Positions 12,595-21,746 of a stretch of DNA of 64,000 bases are shown in pieces. Both the position numbers and the translations under genes were made by a program. The notes beneath the pieces were generated by a model. It was not told the DNA's origin. It saw only the letters and a list, made by a program, of their open reading frames with translations, and searched no databases. Origin of the DNA: Cercis canadensis (lineage: Eukaryota; Streptophyta; Magnoliopsida; Fabales; Fabaceae); the NCBI GenBank assembly GCA_003255065.1, contig QAOA01005809.1, positions 70,700 through 134,699 on the forward strand, written 5' to 3'. The stretch's first letter is position 1; every line of letters starts with the position of its first letter.

Positions 12595-13269
12595 TGATGC
12601 GTTCACGTACCCGAAGGATCGAAACGGAGTGTCTGGATACCAAACTGTGGGATGACCTTGGTTATCTCAATAGGGTGAACCCTTAGCAAGGAAGGATCCT
12701 TGGTAAGTTCAAGTTCAAGTTCTTTGCCCAAGAACAACAGGGAAGCTCTCAATCCAGAGAAACTCAATAATTCAGAAACTGAATACTATTAATCTCCAAA
12801 ACTGTTTTGCAAAGGCATACACGAATTCCTTATATAGGCAATTCGGCTAGGAGGCTACAAGCTATGATGGATCCTCTAAGAAAGTTAATAAAACCCTAAT
12901 ACCCAGTTTGGCCCATAGACATAAAGGCCCAAAATATTAAAAAACGAATTTAAAACTAATTAAACGTTTTGGCCCATAAACATAAAGGCCCAAAAATAAA
13001 ACTAATTAAATTAAACATTATTTTTGGCCTGCTCCAAACTTGGGCTCCAAGCTGGCCCATGTGCACCTTCTACAAGAGACAGATAAGTGATCCATCTCAA
13101 CTCTGAACTTGGCCCAGCTGCTCTTTCTTTGGTCTGCACCTCTTGGACTAGGCTCAACAATGCCTCTCTCACTCGCTTAGCTCTGCTTCTAGTCATCGGG
13201 CCTCCAACTCCAAGCAAGGGATCATGAACACTCCTAGGGTTAGGGCATGTAGCAAGCTGATTCGCATCA
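12595..13269 (-). repeat. TR-GAG 5' LTR
   Basis: It is 675 bp and has a TATATAA box inside (CCTTATATAGGC, near 12828 on the plus strand) that would drive minus-strand transcription. It ends at the CCCTT duplication. Confidence 0.95.
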
Positions 13270-14039
13270 CCCTTGGTACTTAGGCCACCAACCTTAGTAC
13301 TTGGCTACATAGCTTGCTAAAAAGAATCAGTAGTCTTTTCTGAGGAAGTAGACTTTGAAACAACAATGGCAGTTTTTGGGGTGTTGTTGGAAGTTTCTTT
13401 TCCTTTTCTTCCCATTCGTTGAGAGCATCTGAGGCGGTTTTCGAATCTCATGGTCTTTGAAACTTGCTTTATGGACAGGTTTAAAGAGGTTAGAGGCGGT
13501 TTATAGGTCTGATTGAAAACTAATTAAGGAGAGTTGCAAGAATTTAGGAAATAGGAAGCTTGGTAATAAGGTTAATGGTGAAATTCTAAGGATTCTGCAG
13601 AACTGGTTTAGGAAAAAAGAAGGGTTAGGAAACTAAAGGGTCAACTACTTCTACGCACCGTTTTACATAGGCAGGAAATAAATGTTTTAATGAAACGAGG
13701 CATTTTGGCTAGTGGAACAGTAGAAATGCGGAGGCCAATGAGAGAGAAGCTCATATGGATTTACAACAGATCCATCTTTATCAAATAGTTAGGCCCAATC
13801 CATTTAAACAACGATCCAACTTTTAACAAAAAAGGCACATCTTCAGAGAATCAACTTCATTTCATATAATCAATGTGAGAAAAAGCTAAGAACTAGCTTG
13901 CAAACCAGCTTTGGTGCAAAAATCAACACAATCTTAGCAAACTTGTTAGCTCACAGATTAAAAATAATTTGACTAGAGACTTTAGTCCTCAAGGTCATGC
14001 ATGCTTATGATATAATATGCATATGAAACCTAGGACAAA

Positions 14040-17000
14040 CTCATCATCCCAAGTTCATGTCTTAGTTAACAAAACATCTCTTCCGTTATTGCCTTAGTGA
14101 AGATATCAGCAAGCTGTTCTTCGGTATTGATAAAAGCTAGTTCAATGTCACCTTTTAAGACATGATCTCAAAGGAAATGGTACCTGATATCTATATGCTT
14201 TGTTCTAGAATGCTGAACAGGATTTTTAGCAATATTTATGGCACTAGTATTATCACATAACATAGGAATTTTAGTTAGAGACATACCATAATCAGCTAAT
14301 TGTTGCTTCATCCAAAGAATTTGAGAGCAATAGTTTCCAATTGCCATATATTTAGCTTCAGTAGTGGATTGAGCTATAACATGCTACTTCTAGCATTGCC
14401 AAGATACTATAGCATTTCCCAAGAATTGACATCTTCCACTGGTACTTTTTTTTATTTATGGTACATCCAACATAATCTGGATCTGTGTATGCAATCACCT
14501 TAAAAGAACTAATTTTACTGTATCATATTTCCACATTAGAAGTAGCTGGAAAATATCTTAAGATTCTTTTCACAGCTGTAATATGGCATTCTTTTGGTGC
14601 AACTTGGTATCTAGCACATGAGCATATGCTGAACATAATATATGGTCTACTAGCAGTGAGATATAGAAAAGAACCGATCATACCTTTGTACTTTTTCTCA
14701 CAAACTGATTTTTCCTTTTCATCCAGATCCAGCTTTGTAGATGGACTTATAGGAGTAGCTATTCTTTTTACGTTTCCCATACCAAACTTCTTTATCAACT
14801 CCTTTGTATACTTGGATTGGTTAAGGAATATACCATTTGAAACATGATTTACTTGAAATCGGAGAAAGAATGTTAATTCTCCCATCATGCTCATTTCAAA
14901 CTCTCTTTTCATAAGCTTGTCAAAATTCTTGCATAACAACTTATTAGTAGATCCAAAAATGATATCATCAACATAAATTTGTACTATGAGAATATCATGC
15001 TTAACATGCTTAGTGAAAAGAGTAATATATACTTTTTTTTCTCTTTTAAAACTATTTTGCAAAAGAAACTCACTAAGTCTATCATACCAAGCTCTTGGAG
15101 CTTATTTAAGACCATAAAAAACTTTAGAGAGTTTATAAACATGGTTTAGATACTCTAAGCTTTTAAACTCGGGAGGTTGCATCACATATACTTCCTCACT
15201 AATAAAATTATTTAAGAAAATACTTTTCATATCTATTTGAAAGAGTTTGAAATCTTTATAGATGCAAAACAAGTAGCATTCTAATAGTTTCTAATCTAGT
15301 TATTGGAGCAAATGCTTCTTCAAAATCAATACCTTATTGCTAATTATAACCTTGTGCTAACAATCTAACTTTATTTCTTACCACTTTACCATCTTCATCC
15401 AGTTTGTTTTGTAAAGACCCATTTTGTACCAATGATACTAAGATCATCTTAATATGGCACAAGTGTCCAAACCTTATTTTTTTCAAACTGGTTTAGCTCA
15501 TCTTGCATTGCTATTATCCAAGTTTCATCTTATAGAGCTTCTTTTATGTTAGATGGCTCTATGAATGAGAGGAAAACTAGACTTACATGAAAATCTATAA
15601 GTGAAGCACGAGTGCTTATTCCTCTGTTTGGATCTCCAATAACTTTGTCAATTGGATGATTCTTGGTAGTTCTGGTCTCCTTTGAAAGTAGCTCTGTAGC
15701 ATTCTATTATAGAGCTTCTTCCTGAACTACTTCTATCTGATTAATTTTCTCTCTGTTTTCTGCTTAAGTAGGTACTAAAACCTCTTCCTGCACTGTTCAT
15801 CATCCTCAAGAGCATGAGTACTCAAAAAAAGGTTAGGTTCATAAAAAATAACAAGCATAGATTCTTCAACACAAATACTTTTTCTATTGAATATTCTATA
15901 TGCTTTGCTAGTTGAAGAATAACTTAGAAAAACTCCTTCAATGGATTTTGTTTCAAATTTGCCTAAATGCTTTTTACCATTATTCAGAATAAAGCACTTA
16001 TAGCCAAAAGCATAGAAGTAATTCATATTAGGTTTTCTCCATTTCCACAGCTCATAAGGAGTTTTCTTCAAAATTTGCAAGCATCTGTTTAAAATAAAGC
16101 AAGTTGTATTTACAGCTTTTGCCGAGAAATATTTTAGAAGATCATTTTTAATCAACATGGTTATGCCCATCTCTACCAATGTCCTATTTTTCTTCTCAAC
16201 TATCCTGTTTCGTTGAGGAGTACCAGGATATGATAAATTATGGTGGATAACATGGTTTTCACAAAAGTTTTTCAAAAGCTAATTTTCAAATTCTCCACCA
16301 TGATCACTTCTTATAGAAGAAATAACACTTCCTTTTTCATTATGGACTTTCTTGCAAAACATTTCAAAAATAGTAAAAGTTTCATCCTTATGAGCAAGAA
16401 AGTAAACCTATGTGAATTGTGAATAGTCATCAACTATTACAAATTCATACTTCTTGCCATTCAAGCTAGATGTGGGTGTAGGTCCAAAGAGATCCATATG
16501 AAGTAGCTGCAATGGCCTAGAACTAGAAAGCTCTTTCTTGGCCTTGAAGGATGACTTAGTTTGCTTGTTTTACTGACAGGCTAAGCAAACTTTGTATTTT
16601 TTAAAAACTAGTTTCGGTAATCCAGAAACTAATTCTTCCTTAGCCAGTTTAGAAATCAACTTATGGTTTATATGACCAAGCCTTCTATGCCATAGCCAGG
16701 CGCTGCTGCTTTGGGGCAAAAAACAAGTTTCATGTTTAAAGTCTAGTCCTTCTTTGGATACTACATACACATTCACACTTCTATGGCCCACAAATAGCAC
16801 TTTATCATTATTGAATTCATAAATGATGCAATGCGATGATTCAAAAATAACCTTGTGATCTTTGTCACATAGCTGACTAATGCTTAACAAGTTATACATT
16901 AAACCTTCAACTAAATAAACATTATCAAGAGTAAAAGAAGTACTCATAGCAACTTTACCAAGTCAAACAATTCTCCCCTTGCCATTATCTCCAAAAGTGA

Positions 17001-18830
17001 CATCTCCCATGTCTTTCTTTTTAATAGAAGAGAACTTGGTCGAATCTCAAGTCATATGTTTGGAGAAGCCATTGTCCAAGTACCAAAAGTCACTATTTGC
17101 TTTGAAGCACCCCTATAAAGGAGTTTAGGAGGTCTTATGTACCCAAACTGTTTTGGGTCCTTGGTTGTTAGTGGCATAAGTACTTTTAGGTACCCGAATC
17201 ATTTTCTTTGCTGCATATAATTTCTTAAATTCACAGTTAAACAAAAGATGTCCAGTATTTTCACAATAAAAGCATGTTTTCATTATAGAAGATTGAGAAG
17301 CTGAGGCTTTAATAAAGAAGTTTTTTTGTGAGAAGCTGGTTCCTTGACAAAGAAGTTTCTAGATATCTTTGCTAGTTGTAGTTCATTATAACCCAAACCT
17401 ACTTTGTCATTTCTAACTCTCTATCTCCCTAACAAAGCATTCAAGTTTCCACGCCCTTGAACAAATTTTGCTAGATCCTTTGATAACTCACTTACCTTTG
17501 TTTTCAAATCATTGTTTTCTTTAAGAATAGAAGAAGTGAGAAGCTGGTTTTTCTTAAGATCATAATCATTTTTAGTTTGTAACACTTTAAACCGTTGAGC
17601 TAGTTCAAAACTCTCTTTCTTGAGAAAATCAATTTCCTTAATATGCTATTTGACTATTTTCTTAAGAGCTTCTAATCTTTGCAAGCCTCTTTTCATAGTC
17701 AAAAGCTAGATCTTCAAAAGCTTGATTTAGCTTTTCATAAGAAGGAGGAGAATCTAGCTCGGTTTCAGAATCACTTACGTATTTATTGCATTCTGTATTT
17801 GCCATGAAACAAAAGTTTTCTAGGTTCTCTTCATCCGAGTCATCACTGTTTGAAGATGAATCAACATTACTCCATGAAGCAATCATAGCATTTTTCTCAT
17901 CCTTTCTATAAGACTTCTTCTTCTTAAGGTTGGGACAATCCAACTTGATGTGTCTAGGCTTCTTGCATTCGTAGCAGATGACTGGTTCTTTGTTGCTTTC
18001 GCCTTATTGCTTCTAGGTGAAAATTTCCTTTTGTCATTACGCCTTTTCATTTGGTGAAGAAATTTCCTTGACACAAGAGCTACATCTTCATCATTGGAAG
18101 CTAGTTCTTTTTAAACATAACTAGTTTCTTGAGTGTTGCTAGTTAGGGCCATATTCTTTTTCTTGTGATCTTCTAGACGATTTTTCTTTTCAAATAACAT
18201 CATTCAATGTGTCTCTAATTGCCCTCTTAACTGGTCCACGGTCATTTCATTTCTTTCAACATATTGGAGGAGAATCATGACTTTTGTTTCCCATTTTTCT
18301 GTCAAGCACCTAAGCAGCTTTTTGACTTGCTCTTTTTGAGTGTATTATCTCCTAAAACTCCTAAGATTATTTCTGATCCCAAGAAACCGAGAGAAGAAAG
18401 ACTTCAGATCTTCATCCTTCTCCATGTGGAACATTTCATATTGTGAACCAAAGATATCAATCTTGGCTTCCTTCACACGGCTTGTTCCATCATGTATAGC
18501 TTTGAGTCGATTCCACATCTCTTTTGTTGAGTTGCATGAAGCTATGTGTTCATACTTTTTTGGAGAAACAGCACATACGATGTTGTATCTAGCTTTAGAG
18601 TTCAAGGTGTACATGAGTTGATATTTAGTAGTGAACACGCTTTCTTCCTTTGGAATTTGTACTTCATCAACTAGTTTCTTTGGTTGTGTCATCCCATTTC
18701 TCACAATAGCCCGACCTTGTCGTTTATGGATTCCAAGTACATTTTCATTCTTTTCTTCCAGTACTTGTAGTTGTCACCATTGAAGTACGGTGACTTGTGG
18801 AAAGAATGAGATGAACTTTGTGATTTCATG
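14040..18830 (-). mobile_element. gag-pol of the SIRE-type element
   Basis: Reading leftward on the minus strand, gag (UBN2 type) lies at about 18830-18340 (MYTLNSKARYNIVCAVSPKK, EMWNRLKAIHDG) and a CCHC knuckle near 17930-17980 (PRHIKLDCPN). The gag-pre-integrase domain is at 16570-16947 (YNLLSISQLCD, LWHRRLGHINHKLISKL), the integrase C-terminal half at 15775-16275 (NRIVEKKNRTLVEM, AFGYKCFILNNGKKHLGKF), the RT at about 14523-15500 (VQIYVDDIIFGSTNK) and the RNase H at 14040-14520. It is a broken fossil with more than ten breaks. Order and motifs are those of copia, SIRE/Maximus lineage. Confidence 0.9.
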
Positions 18831-18905
18831 TTACCTACAAAATATTAAAAAAAAAAAAACTTTTTAGATCTTTAACTCAAGGTTGTTAGACCTCTTAATA
18901 GAGCA

Positions 18906-18923
18906 CTGAGCTCTGATACCAAT
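18906..18923 (-). other. Primer-binding site of the SIRE-type element
   Basis: The minus strand reads TTGGTATCAGAGCTCAG directly after the LTR end CTCTCA. This matches initiator tRNA-Met. Confidence 0.9.
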
Positions 18924-20163
18924 TGAGAGTGTAGGTATGCTCCTAGAGGGGGTGAATATGAGATAAAAAGAATAATAGTGCAAAATTACAAATTAAAACA
19001 ATTTCTAGAATAGCTAGTTTATGCTCAAAACTTATTTCAAAGCTGGTTATAAAATAAACCAGAAAATCTTAGCATAAGCTAAAGATTGAAACTTGAATAT
19101 CGAGAACTGAGAACATAAACTAGATAACTACTCAAACCTAAGAGATAGATTCTTGCATATAAGAATATAACAATTTATAAGGCAGGAATCAACAAGCTTA
19201 ACAGGCACAGAACAATAGAGCTAGTTATGCATTAATAAATTAGATTTTAAAACATATAGCAACAAAATATTAAAGAGATAAGGGTAGAGAAATTGAGCCC
19301 AAAATTTTTATAGTGGTTCGGCAAATAATAGAGCCTACATTCACTCTCTCAAGATTGGGGTTCTACTATCAAGGTTATTTGTCCAAGCTTCATTATAGCA
19401 CTGGTTTTTACAGCAAGCTTAACCAGAAAACTCTCCTTAATTTTTTAAGAGCTCGCTAGAAACTCTCTCTTTCTATCAAACAAAGACAAAAGTCAATCCC
19501 TAAATTTCCCAATGAAATTTGTTACAAAAATCCCAGAAGGATATGGCACCAACAACTCTCTCAAAGGATTTACACACAAGTAGTACAGAGTTAGTAGAAA
19601 AGATAGATAACTAGTTTCTGACACAGTTTTTTCTTCAAGTGATTCAATGGATTCTCTTCTCTTGTTTTCCAAGTCATGGGTCTTTGAATTTATAGCTGAA
19701 GGTTGAAGATGACCGTTGTCAATGGGCTAGGCTTCTACTTGCTTGATTTCAGGTCTTAATGACCTGATTTGAGATCATATCTCTAATTGAGAAATAATCT
19801 CTTCCTTTCAAATAATTTCCTTATATAGCACTTGTTTCCTTTCTTGTTGTTGAATTCTCTCTTATTCAAATTCCTCTGATGGGCTTCCTTCCAACATCTC
19901 TAAAGTCCATTAACTGGTCCAGATGAATTAGGCTTCAACCTCGATTGGTTCACAAATTTTAAGGCTTTTATATCACCAAGTAGATCTAGTTCTTAAACTT
20001 CGAGTTGGTTCTTTAAATTAGGAAACTAATTGTGCTTCAGACCCAAGTTTATCACTTAACATGTTCACTTAGAATAAACACTTGAACAAACACATTAAGG
20101 TTAGTGATAAACAAGGCTATTTGTTATCATCAAAACTAGGATTGGAGAATCGTGGGGCCAACA
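18924..20163 (-). repeat. 5' LTR of the SIRE-type element
   Basis: It is 1240 bp. The minus strand starts TGTTGGCCCCACGATTCTCC and ends CCTACACTCTCA. It pairs with 6696-7960. Confidence 0.93.
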
Positions 20164-20194
20164 AATGATGTTCTCCTTGCTGCATTTGAATCTG
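20164..20194 (+). pseudogene. Exon copy A of an unrecognised host gene (3' end; 5' end lies at 6650-6695 across the SIRE insertion)
   Basis: On the plus strand DVLLAAFES is followed by a donor CTG|GTAAGG at 20194/20195. Left of the SIRE element, about 6659-6695 reads in the same frame (SNADGDKDD). The SIRE element has therefore cut an exon-like sequence. The same exon end recurs inverted at 20525-20580 and direct at 21065-21145. Confidence 0.5.
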
Positions 20195-20560
20195 GTAAGG
20201 GTTGTTAATATTTGTAAAGCCGATGAATATCAGCTCAAGATATGCAGCATTATTCAATAGTTGGTGAATTTTGAGCATTTCAATTATCTGTAGTCTTCTA
20301 GGTAAAAAAAATATTTGGATAAATCCATTATTAATTAAGCAAGGCCTCTCCAGCATGCTAATATGTTCTTATCATCAACAAAATGTTTACTGACAATAAG
20401 AACATGTTAGCATGTTGGAAAGGCTTCACTTTAATGGATTGATCAAAATATTTTAACTAGAAAATTACGGATTATTGAAATGCTCAAAATTCACAAAATT
20501 ATGAATACTACTAACAACCTTTACCAGATTCAAATGCAGCAAGGAGAACATCATCACCTT
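20164..20560. repeat. Large imperfect hairpin formed by inverted copies of an exon plus intron
   Basis: The left arm (about 20164-20365) and right arm (about 20395-20560) are reverse complements over some 150-170 bp. The outer 30 bp (GATGTTCTCCTTGCTGCATT, then TGAATCTGGTAA) are perfect, and the inner parts are about 80-85% alike. The left arm has about 50 extra bases. The loop is about 30 bp (around 20366-20395). Each arm has an exon end, a splice donor and intron sequence, so the hairpin came from inverted duplication of a gene segment. A transcript would fold into a long stem. No sign of a mature miRNA can be judged from sequence alone. Confidence 0.8.
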
Positions 20561-20580
20561 CAATATGACTGTTGCTTACA
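20525..20580 (-). pseudogene. Exon copy B (inverted) of the same host gene
   Basis: The minus strand reads SNSHIEGDDVLLAAFES followed by a donor CTG|GTAAAG (exon edge at 20525). It differs from copy A mainly in the acidic stretch. A stop lies upstream in the frame, so only a short exon end is preserved. Confidence 0.5.
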
Positions 20581-21064
20581 TCTTAGCAACCTCAACCTCA
20601 ACAACAAATATAGAAGCCAGCATCTGATTTCTTCCTCGTCTATCTCTCCTCATGGCAAATGGTGTTTCTTGAAATATGCATGACTTTAAGGATAAACTTG
20701 TTTGTTTTCTCATGTCAGAAGCTACATTTGTTATTTTTAAGATGGTATAAGTGGAATGAACTAAAAGAAAAATAAAGAACAAACAATAAATATTTAACTA
20801 TTAATATGTGTTGGTGTAGATTGTCTGAGTTAGGGTGAGGTTGGCAACCTACAAAGAGAGAATGACAGTTAGGGGGAGGCCGGAGCCAAAGCTCTGGCAC
20901 CACCTCCGACGCTTAAGTTAGCTTGGTCTTGAGGGAGAAAGTGAGACCCGAGAGGGAGAGTCCAGAGTGTTGAGAGTTAAGAGAGTGAATAATGTCCATA
21001 AAAAGTAAGTTAGAGAGGGAGAATGTATACCTTAGGCAAAGACATTTCAATTCTTTTATTGTAG
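20581..21064. other. Non-coding interval between exon copies B and C
   Basis: No gene seen. At 20865-20935 a more GC-rich segment (GGAGGCCGGAGCCAAAGC, then ACCACCTCCGACGC) looks like part of a dispersed plant repeat that I cannot name. Confidence 0.4.
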
Positions 21065-21145
21065 CTGGGGAAGTCGATTTACCAGGTACAATAACGAACC
21101 TTGGAGATTATGGCAAGCATGTTCTCCTTGATGCATTTGAACCAG
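21065..21145 (+). pseudogene. Exon copy C of the same unrecognised host gene
   Basis: An 81-nt exon-like block lies between a good acceptor (TTCTTTTATTGTAG) and a donor (CCAG|GTAAGG). In phase it reads GEVDLPGTITNL, then GDYGKHVLLDAFEP. The end VLL(D/A)AFE(P/S) matches copies A and B, which shows shared origin. It is the best preserved of the three and could be a real exon of a gene whose other exons I cannot identify. Possible further exon traces lie on either strand at 21430-21730 but are weak. Confidence 0.5.
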
Positions 21146-21746
21146 GTAAGGCTTGTCAAAGCTCCCCCTAGCCAATGATGGTGAAATCTGGTTGAACTCA
21201 TTACCCGAACCTGAAACATCTCTTATTGTTCTCTCATAGCCACCAGTTACTAGGGACAAACAGTGACAACTCCTAATGAAATATACCTAACAACAAAAGT
21301 CAATCTAAATTTATTTATCTAAGAAAGAGCGCAACACTGCCATGGGCAAGATAGTTCACCGTGTAACAAACCAAATACTTTATCATAGAACCACATAAAA
21401 TTAAAATAACATTAGATAATAATTTACATTACAAAAAGAAGAGATGAAAAATAAATAAGAACATCACAAAATGAACCTTTCTTGAGCAACAGATTCCCAG
21501 ATTCAATATTTTTATCATTGATGATGTTGTCTGGCTTAAGAACTTCAGAACATGTATCCAAATTGTTCTAACCATACAGCTTCTTCTACAGGAGGTAATT
21601 AAACTGAAGATGGCACACAGAAGTAGAGATGATATCTGATTGATTAACTCCGGTGCTTCATAAAATTTGATCATCAACGTTTGTGATGTCATATCTTTTT
21701 TCTTCATTTCTACAGAGTGCTTCAAAGTCACAAATATTGTGGAAAA

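Larger units (their letters stand above)
9884..13269 (-). mobile_element. TR-GAG: gag-only non-autonomous Ty3/gypsy retrotransposon, very young
   Basis: Two 675-bp LTRs (9884-10558 and 12595-13269) begin TGATGCG and end CGCATCA. I count one base difference between them. A perfect 5-bp target duplication CCCTT flanks the element (9879-9883 and 13270-13274). The minus-strand order is LTR, Met-tRNA PBS, leader, gag, LTR. There is no protease, RT, RNase H or integrase, which fits the known TR-GAG class that relies on enzymes from other elements. At a rate near 1.3e-8 substitutions per site per year, one difference in 675 bp suggests an age around 50-100 thousand years. It looks structurally whole for its class and sits in the env-like gene of the SIRE element. 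Confidence 0.95.
8453..13453 (-). pseudogene. env-like / plant 'transposon protein' ORF of the SIRE-type element, split by the TR-GAG insertion
   Basis: Between pol and the 3' LTR lies an additional minus-strand coding region, in two parts: 13270-13453 and 8453-9883. Its first part is basic and Ser/Thr-rich (MRFENRLRCSQRMGRKGKE). The middle holds a conserved block of the putative plant transposon-protein type (YLLYHIKNKVPLNLPKLIL, MPYGMLITRICRYLNFNL). The end is a coiled-coil-like tail (ELANQMGQRLNHQQNQL, LKLATTEERLVNVEMELVAL). I see no clear signal peptide or envelope transmembrane segment, so 'env-like' refers only to position. It is broken in several places, apart from the 3.4-kb insertion. 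Confidence 0.7.
6696..20163 (-). mobile_element. SIRE/Maximus-type Ty1/copia retrotransposon with env-like ORF (nested insert 9884-13269)
   Basis: This is a 13.5-kb minus-strand element. LTRs of about 1.25 kb lie at 6696-7960 and 18924-20163. The PBS matches initiator tRNA-Met, and the polypurine tract AAAAAGGGGGAGAT lies next to the left LTR. Gag and pol read leftward from about 18830 to 14040, followed by an extra env-like gene, which is typical of the SIRE lineage. The 5-bp flanks are GATGA (6691-6695) and AATGA (20164-20168), an almost matching target duplication. The LTRs differ at roughly 8-10% of sites with several indels, so the insertion is several million years old. It is a broken fossil with more than ten breaks. 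It inserted into the outer arm of a host exon palindrome. Confidence 0.92.

Noticed and set aside
20164-20560. Calling the hairpin a miRNA gene
   Set aside because: The stem is much longer than typical for an established precursor and no expression evidence is at hand; kept as a hairpin only.
20865-20940. A 5S rRNA-like or Cassandra (5S-bearing TRIM) segment
   Set aside because: CCGACGC and TTAAGTTAGC recall 5S boxes only loosely, and the order and spacing of box A and box C are wrong.
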